From: Ignavibacteriaceae bacterium
GTDB lineage: Bacteria; Bacteroidota; Ignavibacteria; Ignavibacteriales; Ignavibacteriaceae
Direction of reading: 5' to 3'
DNA length: 49,083 nt
NCBI GenBank assembly: GCA_031292455.1
Contig: JARLHC010000056.1
Location: forward strand, 1 to 49,083
The notes under the pieces were generated by a model. That model searched no databases. It saw only the letters and a program-made list of their open reading frames with translations, and was not told the origin of the DNA. This document shows, one piece after another, positions 26,700-34,678 of this stretch; position 1 is the first letter of the stretch, and each line of letters begins with the position of its first letter. Both the position numbers and the translations under genes were made by a program.

Positions 26700-29498
26700 A
26701 TGAAAAAGTGTTCATTCATTATCATATTGTTTTTACTGCAATTTACTGCCTTTGCTCAGCAGGCTAAACTAAATGATGAGATTCCATTAGATAAAAATAT
26801 TTTGACAGGTAAATTGGATAATGGATTAACTTATTATATAAGGGAAAACAAAAAACCTGAAGACAGAGCAATATTCAGACTTGTTGTAAATGCCGGTTCA
26901 ATCCTTGAAAATGATGACCAGCAGGGACTTGCACATCTGGTTGAACATATGGCATTTAACGGATCAAAACATTTTCAAAAAAATGACTTGATCAATTATA
27001 TCGAATCTATCGGTATGAAATTCGGAGCAGATTTGAATGCTTCTACGAGTTTTGATGAAACTATATATAAACTTGAAGTGCCTACCGACAGTTCGGAAAT
27101 GGTGGAAAAGGCATTTCAAATTATGGAAGACTGGGCACATAATCTATTATTTGAACCCATAGAAATAGATAAGGAAAGAGGTGTTGTAATTGAAGAATGG
27201 CGCCTTGGAAGAGGAGCTGATGCAAGGATGTTTGATAAACAGGCACCCGTTCTTCTTAAAGATTCCAAATACGCTAATAGATTAACTATTGGTAAAAAAG
27301 ATATTATTGAAAATGCACCGTATGAAACTCTTAAAAGTTTTTATCGTGACTGGTATCGCCCCGATTTAATGGCACTTATTATTGTTGGCGATTTTGATAA
27401 AAATAAAATTGAATCAATGCTAAAAGATCATTTCGCCCGGATTCCAAATCCAAATGGAGAAAGGGAGAGAATAATGTTACCGGTACCCGATCAGAACCAA
27501 ATGCTCTATTCAATTGTTACTGATCCTGAAGCTACAAGCAATACCATTAGTTTTTATCATAAGATGAATGTTGAACCTCAGGATAAGGTAAAAGACTACC
27601 GGCAATCAATTGTTGAAAATCTTTTTAATATGATGTTTAATGCCCGACTGGTTGAATTGTCGAGAAAAGCTGATCCGCCTTTTCTGAAAGCATCTTCAGC
27701 TCAAGGAAATTTTGTCAGGACAAAGGATGTTTACTATCTGCATGCTACAGTAAAGGATAATGGAATTGAAACTGGGCTTGAAACTTTACTTAATGAAGCC
27801 CAGCGTATCAAGAAATATGGATTTACTCAATCAGAACTTAAACGGGAAAAAGAAAGTTTACTTAGCGGTATGGAGCAGGCATATAATGAAAGAAATAAAA
27901 CTCAATCAGTAAATTTTGCCGAAGAATACATTAGAAATTTCCTTACTGGTGAACCTGCGCCAGGTATCGCCTATGAATATGAATTATATAAAGAATTTAT
28001 TCCTGGTATTACATTAGACGAAATTAATAAACTTTCAGATAAATGGATTCAGGAAAAGAATTCTGTGCTTCTGGTGAACGCTCCAGAAAAGAAAGGCTTA
28101 AATATTCCGACAGAAAGTGATTTAAAAAGTATATTCGAGAAAGTTAAAAGTGCTGATCTGAAACAATATGAAGATAAATTTGCCGATGTACCTCTTATTG
28201 AAAAAACCCCGGCACCTTCTAAAATTATTAGTGAAAATAAAAATGATGAACTGAAATTAACTGAACTTAGACTTGCCAATGGAGTAAAAGTAGTTCTTAA
28301 ACCAACCGATTTTAAGAATGATGAAATAGGCTTTTATGCCTTCAGCCTTGGAGGTTCATGCCTGGTGGATAGCTCGATGTTTATTCCGGCTAGCACGGCT
28401 TCTTCTTTAGTGCAGCAGAGTGGTGTCGGTAAATTTGATTTAATGCAGCTTCATAAAATGCTGGCTGGTAAATTAGTAAGTGTAGCACCCTCGATAGGTG
28501 AACTAAGCGAAGGAATTTCCGGCTCCTCTTCAGTAAAGGATATGGAGACTATGTTCAAATTAATTTATCTTAGCTTTACTTCACCCCATATCGATACAAC
28601 ATCATTTGTTTCTTTCAAAACTAAGGCTAAAAATTATTTAAATAATAGAAGCGCCAATCCCGATGCTGTATTACAAGATTCTCTTCAGGCTATCCTTGGA
28701 AATTATAATTACAGAAGGTTACCCTGGAATACAAGTACTCTTGATAAATTAGATATAGATAAATCACTTAATTTCTATAAAGATAGATTTGCTGATGCAT
28801 CAGGTTTTACTTTTATTTTTGTGGGGAACTTTGATATTGATAAGATTAAACCTCTTGTTCAGACCTATCTTGGAGGGCTTCCCTCATTATACCGTAATGA
28901 ATCAATTAAAGATCTGAAAATTTTTCCTCCTCGGGGAATTATAAACAAACAGATTTATAAAGGTGTTGAACCCAAAAGTACTGTTAATATTACATTTTCA
29001 GGGGATTATGATTGGAGCGTTGAAAATAACTATGTCTTCCATTCAATGATTGAGGTATTAAAGATCAAACTTAGGGAAATTCTCAGAGAAGATAAAAGCG
29101 GTGTCTATGGTGTAAGTGTTAATGGTTCGGCTACCAAATATCCCGAAAACAAGTACTCTATTGATATATCCTTTGGATGTGCTCCTGAAAATGTAGACAT
29201 TCTGGTTAAATCTACTTTTGCCGAATTAGACAGCATGAAAAAATTTATTGTAACTGATGTATATATTAATAAAGTGAAAGAGACCCAGAAAAGGGAATTT
29301 GAGGTTAACCTGAAAGAAAATAAATTCTGGTTAAACAGTCTCAATAATTATTATTTCTTTAATATAGATCTTTCAAATCTTATGAAATATCCCGAAAGAG
29401 TGGATAATTTTAACAGCAATGCAGTAAAAAAAGCAGCTCAGAAATATTTTGACGAAAATAACTATATACAGGTTGCCCTTTATCCAGAGAAAAAATAA
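26700..29498 (+). CDS. Large secreted M16 zinc peptidase (PqqL/pitrilysin-like)
   Basis: The product has 932 residues with a signal peptide (about 1-19, ending AFA-Q). The inverted zinc motif HLVEH is at 79-83 (GLAHLVEHMAFNGS), and VVIEEWRLGRGAD supplies the downstream glutamate. Two M16 halves are fused: the active one (about 35-480) and a degenerate second one (about 525-932). PqqL-like exported M16 peptidases of this size degrade peptides in the periplasm. There is no T9SS sorting domain at the end. A palindromic hairpin separates it from pepF. It is the third M16 gene in the window, not contiguous with the paired M16B genes and on the opposite strand. Confidence 0.93.
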   Translation: MKKCSFIIILFLLQFTAFAQQAKLNDEIPLDKNILTGKLDNGLTYYIRENKKPEDRAIFRLVVNAGSILENDDQQGLAHLVEHMAFNGSKHFQKNDLINYIESIGMKFGADLNASTSFDETIYKLEVPTDSSEMVEKAFQIMEDWAHNLLFEPIEIDKERGVVIEEWRLGRGADARMFDKQAPVLLKDSKYANRLTIGKKDIIENAPYETLKSFYRDWYRPDLMALIIVGDFDKNKIESMLKDHFARIPNPNGERERIMLPVPDQNQMLYSIVTDPEATSNTISFYHKMNVEPQDKVKDYRQSIVENLFNMMFNARLVELSRKADPPFLKASSAQGNFVRTKDVYYLHATVKDNGIETGLETLLNEAQRIKKYGFTQSELKREKESLLSGMEQAYNERNKTQSVNFAEEYIRNFLTGEPAPGIAYEYELYKEFIPGITLDEINKLSDKWIQEKNSVLLVNAPEKKGLNIPTESDLKSIFEKVKSADLKQYEDKFADVPLIEKTPAPSKIISENKNDELKLTELRLANGVKVVLKPTDFKNDEIGFYAFSLGGSCLVDSSMFIPASTASSLVQQSGVGKFDLMQLHKMLAGKLVSVAPSIGELSEGISGSSSVKDMETMFKLIYLSFTSPHIDTTSFVSFKTKAKNYLNNRSANPDAVLQDSLQAILGNYNYRRLPWNTSTLDKLDIDKSLNFYKDRFADASGFTFIFVGNFDIDKIKPLVQTYLGGLPSLYRNESIKDLKIFPPRGIINKQIYKGVEPKSTVNITFSGDYDWSVENNYVFHSMIEVLKIKLREILREDKSGVYGVSVNGSATKYPENKYSIDISFGCAPENVDILVKSTFAELDSMKKFIVTDVYINKVKETQKREFEVNLKENKFWLNSLNNYYFFNIDLSNLMKYPERVDNFNSNAVKKAAQKYFDENNYIQVALYPEKK

Positions 29499-29514
29499 TC
29501 TTATGTTTCCAGTA

Positions 29515-29554
29515 TCCTCTCTTTAATTAATTAAAGAGAGGAACATTATTTTTA
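29515..29554 (+). terminator. Perfect 28-nt palindrome between the M16 gene and pepF, probable terminator
   Basis: The stem TCCTCTCTTTAA pairs perfectly with its complement across a central AATT (palindrome 29515-29542) and is followed by ACATTATTTTTA. It lies 16 bases after the M16 stop and 27 bases before the pepF TTG, so it may end the M16 transcript or regulate pepF. Confidence 0.6.
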
Positions 29555-29569
29555 CTATTGGAGAATTAA

Positions 29570-31405
29570 TTGATTTTTACCTATTCGCCGAATGAAAATA
29601 TTGCTTCTTTAACAAGGGGACAAATTGAAGAGAAATATAAATGGAATCTCAGGGATATCTATAAATCTGATGACGAATGGGGAAAAAATTTTGAACTTGT
29701 AGAAAATGCTATCGAGCAGTATGATAATTTCATTGGAAAGTTGAATGAAAGTCCTGAAGTATTATTGAGTTGTTTTCAACTTGATGATGAAATTGGAATA
29801 AAAATTGAACGTTTATATCTATATGCTATGCTCAATAGAGATTCTGATATGCGGGAACCTGTGTATCAGGCCATGGATAGCAGAATCAAGACCCTTTATT
29901 CTAAAGTTACTAAAGCAAATTCCTTTATAAGTCCTGAGTTGCTGAAGATTCCAGATGCACAATTGCTTAAGACGGTTCGTTCTTTTAACGGTCTCCAGAT
30001 CTATGAACATTTTGTGAATGAACTCCTCAGAAGGAAATCCCATACATTAAGCCAGAAGGAAGAAGAAATACTTGCTATGTCTGGGGAAGTAACACAGATT
30101 CCCTATACAGCTTTTTCTTTATTTACTAATGCCGATCTTAAATTTGGGAATATAAAAGATGACAAGGGAAGGGAAATTGAAATTTCCCCAGCTAAATTTT
30201 ATGCTGCCTTGTATTCACAGGATAGAGAGTTTAGGAAAAGGGCATTTAATGCGTTTCTGAGGCCATATACAGAATATGTGAATACTTTATCCTCTCTGTT
30301 TAATGGAAATCTTAAAGTAAATATTTTTAATGCAAAAGCTAGAAAATATTCTTCCGCCAGAGAAGCAGCGCTTGACAGGAATAATATCCCTGTATCTGTT
30401 TACGACAACCTTATTCAGACAGCAAATAATAACCTAAAACCACTCCACAGATGGGCAACTTTAAAAAAGAGGATGCTGAACTTATCTGAATTGCATTCAT
30501 ATGACTTATATGTCAGTCTATTTTCAGTAAATGGCGGAAGGAAATATTCTTATGAAGAAGGAGTCGAAATTGTTTGCAAAGCCCTTGAGCCCCTGGGACA
30601 AGAATATCTTGATTGCTTGAAAATAGCTTTTAACAACAGGTGGATAGATGTTTATGAAACAACTGCCAAGAGAAGTGGAGCTTATTCATCTGGAACTACT
30701 TTTGGAATCCATCCGTTCGTTTTGCTTAACTGGACAGATTTGCTCAATGATATTTTTACCCTAGCTCATGAAATGGGACATAATATGCATTCCTATTACA
30801 CAGGGATAAACCAGCCCTTTATCTATGCTAATTATACAATTTTTCTTGCAGAGGTAGCTTCTACATTTAATGAATCACTTCTTCTCGATTACCTTATTTT
30901 AAATTCGGAATCGAAAGAAGAAAAACTTTATCTGCTAGAAAAATATCTCAATAATATTACTGCTACTTTTTACAGACAGACCATGTTTGCAGAGTTCGAA
31001 ATGAACGTATATGACAGAACTGAGGAGGGTGAGGCTCTGACTCATGATTTACTCTGTAAGATGTATAGGGATATTAATCAGAAATATTGGGGTCCTGAAC
31101 TAATTATTGATAAAGAAGAAGAATTCACATGGGCAAGGATACCACATTTCTATTATAATTTTTATGTATATCAGTATGCAACAGGATTTGCCGCTTCTGA
31201 AGTGCTTGCCAGTAAAGTCAAGAATGAAAAAAAGCCGGCCGTTGATAAATATCTTCAATTCTTAAAATCAGGAAGCTCTGATTATTCCATTGATATTTTG
31301 AAAAACGCTGGAGTAGATATGAATTCTGCTGAACCGATTATAGCTACCACAAGAAAAATGGATCAACTTTTAGATAAGGTTGAATCATTATTGAATGGAG
31401 GTTAA
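29570..31405 (+). CDS. pepF: Oligoendopeptidase F (M3B)
   Basis: PepF is a cytosolic zinc oligopeptidase. The product has 611 residues, the family norm of about 600. The HExxH motif is HEMGH at 400-404 (TLAHEMGHNMHSYYT), and a later glutamate in FLAEVASTFNE is the third ligand. The N-terminal TRGQIEEKYKWNLRDIYKSDDEW is typical of the family start. The start is a TTG with GGAG (29560-29563) 6 bases upstream, which decides it; the next ATG lies far into the conserved region. The IMPDH/GMPR-like gene follows 5 bases later, so the two share a transcript. Confidence 0.95.
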   Translation: MIFTYSPNENIASLTRGQIEEKYKWNLRDIYKSDDEWGKNFELVENAIEQYDNFIGKLNESPEVLLSCFQLDDEIGIKIERLYLYAMLNRDSDMREPVYQAMDSRIKTLYSKVTKANSFISPELLKIPDAQLLKTVRSFNGLQIYEHFVNELLRRKSHTLSQKEEEILAMSGEVTQIPYTAFSLFTNADLKFGNIKDDKGREIEISPAKFYAALYSQDREFRKRAFNAFLRPYTEYVNTLSSLFNGNLKVNIFNAKARKYSSAREAALDRNNIPVSVYDNLIQTANNNLKPLHRWATLKKRMLNLSELHSYDLYVSLFSVNGGRKYSYEEGVEIVCKALEPLGQEYLDCLKIAFNNRWIDVYETTAKRSGAYSSGTTFGIHPFVLLNWTDLLNDIFTLAHEMGHNMHSYYTGINQPFIYANYTIFLAEVASTFNESLLLDYLILNSESKEEKLYLLEKYLNNITATFYRQTMFAEFEMNVYDRTEEGEALTHDLLCKMYRDINQKYWGPELIIDKEEEFTWARIPHFYYNFYVYQYATGFAASEVLASKVKNEKKPAVDKYLQFLKSGSSDYSIDILKNAGVDMNSAEPIIATTRKMDQLLDKVESLLNGG

Positions 31406-31410
31406 ATTAA

Positions 31411-32427
31411 ATGAAAATATATTCAAAGAAAGATCTTAGCGAATATTATCAGTCTTTAACTTATGACGATATTAGTTTAATACCTACTGAAATCTCAAGA
31501 ATAAAATCACGCACTGAAACTTTAACTAATTGTAAGTTCCTTGGAATTGATTTAGGAATGCCTGTGATATCAAGCCCTATGGAGACTGTTACGGGAATTG
31601 AGATGGCTGAAGCATTAACCAATCATGGCTGTCTTGGTATACTTAATCGTTTTGATTCCTCTCTGGATGTTATTTTGAAAGACACTGGGAAAAGCCGGAA
31701 GATTAAGGCAGTTTCTGTAGCTCTTACAATTTTGTTGAGTGATGTTGAGAAACTAGTCGAACGGGGTTATATAATTTGCATCGATACAGCTAATGCGAAT
31801 AATAAGGAAGTATTAAGCAAATCAGAAGAAATTAAAAAAAGATTTGATGCTAAAATAATTATAGGCAATATAGCTCATGGTGGCAGCTTGAAACAAATTG
31901 AAGATGCGGGGGCAGATGCTGTTAGGGTTGGTATTGGAAGCGGCAGTGTGTGCTCTACCTCTATACAGACTGGTATAGGAATCGGGCAGGTATCTTCATT
32001 ACTGAGTGTCTTGTTTGCAAGAGAAAAAGACAAATTAAATATTTATATTATAGCTGACGGGGGAATAAAAAGTTCAGGGGATATTGCAAAGGCAATTGCT
32101 CTTGGTGCCGATGCTGCTATGCTTGGAAGAATGCTATCTGGAACTAAGGAAACACCTGGTGAAGTTATCAAGTATAGTGGCCAGTTATGGAAAAAATATC
32201 GCGGTTCTGCCTCTTTTGGCGTTAAAATGCGTAATGAGTTTATTGAAGGGGAAGAGACAATGGTCGCATATAAGGGGACTGTTAAAAACGTTATTGATAG
32301 CATCTCCGATGGCCTTAGAAGTTCAATGAGCTATATGAATTGCTTTACATTAGATGAGTTGCGTAAAACCGAGACGTTTGCAGTCTTGAGCAATAGTTCT
32401 TATCTGGAACGGCTACCTAAAATTTAA
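31411..32427 (+). CDS. IMP dehydrogenase / GMP reductase family protein without CBS domains, GMP reductase-like
   Basis: The family forms a TIM barrel acting on IMP or GMP with NAD(P). The product has 338 residues, typical of GMP reductase (about 345) and much shorter than IMPDH (about 490), and it has no CBS insert. Seen are LTYDDISLIP, MPVISSPMETVT, GNIAHGGSLKQIEDAGADAVRVGIGSGSVCSTS with catalytic Cys181, and IIADGGIKSSGDIAKA. The flap reads EGEETMVAYKGTV; this resembles GMP reductase (EGKTVEVPYKG) more than the EGRVPYKG of IMPDH. The usual GPGSxCTTR around the cysteine is changed to GSGSVCSTS, so activity is plausible but not certain. It follows pepF at 5 bases and ends in a clear terminator. 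Confidence 0.88.
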   Translation: MKIYSKKDLSEYYQSLTYDDISLIPTEISRIKSRTETLTNCKFLGIDLGMPVISSPMETVTGIEMAEALTNHGCLGILNRFDSSLDVILKDTGKSRKIKAVSVALTILLSDVEKLVERGYIICIDTANANNKEVLSKSEEIKKRFDAKIIIGNIAHGGSLKQIEDAGADAVRVGIGSGSVCSTSIQTGIGIGQVSSLLSVLFAREKDKLNIYIIADGGIKSSGDIAKAIALGADAAMLGRMLSGTKETPGEVIKYSGQLWKKYRGSASFGVKMRNEFIEGEETMVAYKGTVKNVIDSISDGLRSSMSYMNCFTLDELRKTETFAVLSNSSYLERLPKI

Positions 32428-32443
32428 CCTAATTGTTATAAAA

Positions 32444-32478
32444 AAGGCTGTCCAAACAACTAAGACAGCCTTCTTTTT
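32444..32478 (+). terminator. Intrinsic terminator after the GMP reductase-like gene
   Basis: AAGGCTGTC (32444-32452) pairs with GACAGCCTT (32464-32472) and CTTTTTC follows. It starts 16 bases after the stop codon. The arm resembles the clpC terminator arm. Confidence 0.85.
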
Positions 32479-32555
32479 CAGGGAGTGATTTTAAACTTAT
32501 AAAATTGTATTTATTCTTATTTACTAATTTATTTCTGAATTATGTAGGAAATCTT

Positions 32556-32876
32556 CTATTTATTCGTTTTCTTTAATTTTACTGATGGTTTATTTACGTT
32601 AATTATATTAAACCTGTTATGTAATGGAAGTTCTGCCAGAACAAATCCTATTGGTCCATTCTCTTTGGCGAATCTTTCTTCTAAATTAGGTTTTAATGAT
32701 AGTTTATTTTTGTCTATCATTGTTGAACAAGAAGTATTGCCTGTATTAACCGCTAAATAAGGTTTTTTACGAGTACGATCTTTTACTTTGTAAATTGTAT
32801 AGGAAACAAGTAATAACACAGAAGTAATAACTGAGAAAATTGATAGAGTAGATTTAATAATTTCTGAAAGTTCCAT
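32556..32876 (-). CDS. Hypothetical small single-pass membrane protein
   Basis: The product has 106 residues and is unrecognised. One transmembrane segment (about 8-30) is followed by a basic patch (KVKDRTRKKP) and a soluble part with paired cysteine/serine (NTSCST) and a basic end. The AAGGA ribosome binding site 5 bases before the ATG (on the minus strand) and a clean frame support a real gene. It is convergent with the GMP reductase-like gene and divergent from the HU gene. Function unknown. Confidence 0.6.
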   Translation of the reverse strand: MELSEIIKSTLSIFSVITSVLLLVSYTIYKVKDRTRKKPYLAVNTGNTSCSTMIDKNKLSLKPNLEERFAKENGPIGFVLAELPLHNRFNIINVNKPSVKLKKTNK

Positions 32877-33180
32877 ATAATCCTTATTGTCGCTAAATGT
32901 TAATCCTCAATTATTATACCATTCCATTAATAGATTTTAATGATTAATATAAGTAAAGATAAAATAAAATAGCGAGACTTGTCTCAATATGAGAGGATTA
33001 ATTAAATGATAATTATACTCGAAATTCTCAAATTATTTTACTACATTTGAAAGCCTTTTTTCCCGTGTTATAAATCATTTATCTAAAAGGTCAAATTGCT
33101 TTTGTTTTAATCCTTTAATAATTTAAGTTATTAAAATACAATAAGTTATCATACTATTTATTTTTAGATTAGGAGATATT
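32877..33180. other. 304-bp divergent intergenic region upstream of the HU gene
   Basis: AT-rich. It holds a short palindrome GAGACTTGTCTC (32974-32985) and the HU gene leader with GGAG (33172-33175). Several weak promoter-like pairs can be drawn, but I could not choose one. No RNA gene seen. Confidence 0.5.
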
Positions 33181-33486
33181 ATGACAAAGGCAGATATAGT
33201 TGACAGAGTTGCAGGAGGAACTGGTCTTACAAAACTAGAGACAGAAGCCATAATTGAAGGTTTTTTTAAGACTGTGATTGAAGCATTGAAAGAAGGAAGA
33301 GGTATAGAAATACGAGGGTTTGGCAGTTATAAAGTTAAAAAGAAAAATGCTCGCCATGCCCGAAATCCTAAAACTGGAGAACAGGTTCATGTTCCCGAAC
33401 ATTATGTTCCAACATTTAAATTCTCTAAAGATTTTAAGTCACTTGTGAACAATGGAATGCTAGATTCGAATATAATGAAAAAGTAA
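33181..33486 (+). CDS. HU/IHF-family DNA-binding protein
   Basis: The family forms dimers that bend DNA and organise the nucleoid. The product has 101 residues. MTKADIVDRVAGGTGLTK forms the first helices, GFFKTVIEALKEGRGIEIRGFGSYKVKKK the saddle, and HARNPKTGEQVHVPEHYVPTFKFSKDFK the DNA-binding arm with the RNPKTGE motif. A GGAG sits 5 bases before the ATG. The stop overlaps the start of the zinc-ribbon/TPR gene (TAATG), so the two are translationally coupled. Whether it is HU or IHF-like cannot be said. Confidence 0.95.
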   Translation: MTKADIVDRVAGGTGLTKLETEAIIEGFFKTVIEALKEGRGIEIRGFGSYKVKKKNARHARNPKTGEQVHVPEHYVPTFKFSKDFKSLVNNGMLDSNIMKK

Positions 33487-34232
33487 TGGTAAAATTCTGC
33501 CCCGAATGCGGCATTAATTTAGATAAAGATTATACCTTTTGTCCTAATTGTGGTTATGAATTAACTCAGGTGAGAGTAGAATTAGCTAAAATTAATTCTC
33601 CTGTTTATAACCAGGGTAATATAACAAAAAGTGAAAAAGGAAAACCCAGGACTATTCCATCTGTTAAGAATAATTTAAGTCTGGTCAAATTATTAAGTAT
33701 TATTGGCGGAATTGTATTTTTAATAGCCGTTACTTTATATTCTTCAGGTATTTTAGAAACACCTAAGAAAAATGAAATGGTTCAAACCCCTGTGGTAAAT
33801 AATCAGCAACCAGGAGTTGACCTTACTAAGATGAATGATATTAAAGTACTTGAAGATAAGCTTTCTTCTAATCCGGATGATAATCCAACATTACTCCAGC
33901 TTGCAAATCTTCAACTTGATTCGGGAATGTTTGAATCTGCGATTGTTAATTATAGAAAGTATTTGGATAATAATCCTTCAGATGCAGATGCAAGAGTTGA
34001 TATGGGTGTTTGTTATTATAATTTAAAAAATTATAATGAAGCAATTGCAGTAATGAATAAAGCAATTAAGTATAATCCCAAACATCAACTTGCGTATATT
34101 AACCTTGGAATTGTAAACATGTCTGCCGGTAACCAGGATGAGGCCAAAAAATGTTGGAAGAAAGCTTATGATCTGGAGCCCGGTTCTGAGAACGGAATTA
34201 AAGCAAAAGAATTATTGGAATCACATAAATAA
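33486..34232 (+). CDS. Zinc-ribbon, transmembrane, TPR-repeat protein
   Basis: The product has 248 residues. An N-terminal zinc ribbon has Cys5, Cys8, Cys19 and Cys22 (CPECG, CPNCG). A single transmembrane segment lies at about 66-88, with no cleavable signal. A TPR domain occupies about 120-245 (TLLQLANLQLDSGMFESAIV, DARVDMGVCYYNLKNYNEAI, AYINLGIVNMSAGNQDEAKK). The ribbon should be cytosolic and the TPRs periplasmic if the topology is N-in. TPRs bind partner peptides, but the partner is unknown. It is coupled by a TAATG overlap to the HU gene and followed by the mini ribosomal-type protein gene. Confidence 0.85.
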   Translation: MVKFCPECGINLDKDYTFCPNCGYELTQVRVELAKINSPVYNQGNITKSEKGKPRTIPSVKNNLSLVKLLSIIGGIVFLIAVTLYSSGILETPKKNEMVQTPVVNNQQPGVDLTKMNDIKVLEDKLSSNPDDNPTLLQLANLQLDSGMFESAIVNYRKYLDNNPSDADARVDMGVCYYNLKNYNEAIAVMNKAIKYNPKHQLAYINLGIVNMSAGNQDEAKKCWKKAYDLEPGSENGIKAKELLESHK

Positions 34233-34244
34233 AGGAGTCAGATA

Positions 34245-34340
34245 ATGCCTTGTGGTAAAAAAAGAAAACGCCATAAAATGGCTACTCACAAGAGGAAAAA
34301 AAGATTAAGAAAGAATCGTCATAAGAAAAAACTAAGATAA
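34245..34340 (+). CDS. AURKAIP1/COX24-type small basic protein (bS22-like ribosomal protein)
   Basis: This 31-residue product is shorter than ordinary gene finders accept. It starts MPCGKKRKRHKMATHKRKKR and is nearly all lysine, arginine and histidine. The pattern of HKMATHKRKKRLRKNRHKKK matches the small AURKAIP1/COX24-domain protein found in Bacteroidota, and that family includes the mycobacterial ribosomal protein bS22, so a ribosomal small-subunit role is likely. An AAGGAG ribosome binding site at 34232-34237 is well placed. It follows the TPR gene by 12 bases, with a hairpin and the tRNA gene after it. The match is by recollection of the motif, not by search. Confidence 0.85.
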   Translation: MPCGKKRKRHKMATHKRKKRLRKNRHKKKLR

Positions 34341-34352
34341 TCTTTTTACGAT

Positions 34353-34393
34353 GGAAGATGCACTTAAGACATTGTTCATCTTCCTTCTTTTTT
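34353..34393 (+). terminator. Hairpin with T-run between the mini protein gene and tRNA-Thr
   Basis: GGAAGATG (34353-34360) pairs with CATCTTCC (34377-34384) across a 16-base loop, followed by TTCTTTTTT up to 34393. This looks like a terminator of the HU operon, but its T-run touches the first base of the mature tRNA. Confidence 0.65.
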
Positions 34394-34466
34394 GCCAACT
34401 TAGCTCAGCTGGTAGAGCAACTCATTCGTAATGAGTAGGTCGCCGGTTCGATTCCGGCAGTTGGCT
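34394..34466 (+). tRNA. tRNA-Thr (anticodon CGT)
   Basis: All four arms pair. The acceptor stem is GCCAACT with AGTTGGC, the D arm GCTC...GAGC, and the anticodon stem ACTCA/TGAGT closes loop TTCGTAA with anticodon CGT at 34427-34429 (reading ACG). The T arm GCCGG/CCGGC closes TTCGATT. The discriminator base is T and CCA is not encoded. It has 73 nt and no variable-arm insertion. Confidence 0.97.
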
Positions 34467-34581
34467 CTTAATTCCTCAAAAATCGAGCTTTACCAAACTT
34501 ACCCTTTGCTATTAACATCCGGGTAATTACCATCTCCTTTTCATTCGTTTTCCTAAACCATTCCTGAAATAAAAATTAAAT

Positions 34582-34678
34582 CCTATACAGGTAGGTCGCA
34601 ACTCCGGAAAAAAGAGAAAAAATAAATAAAATATTTTTTTCTCTTTTTTTACAAAACATGACCTAAGTACAGTATAGG
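34582..34678. repeat. 97-bp three-tier nested inverted repeat upstream of mraZ
   Basis: Outer arms CCTATAC (34582-34588) and GTATAGG (34672-34678), middle arms TAGGTC (34592-34597) and GACCTA (34660-34665), and inner arms of 15 bp (34608-34622 with 34635-34649) pair in one nested structure. The middle and inner arms are separated by a symmetric 10 by 10 internal gap, and a 12-base loop closes the top. The inner arm (six A, GAG, six A) is also a mirror repeat. It could be a terminator, a large RNA hairpin, or a small mobile-element remnant. Confidence 0.7.
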
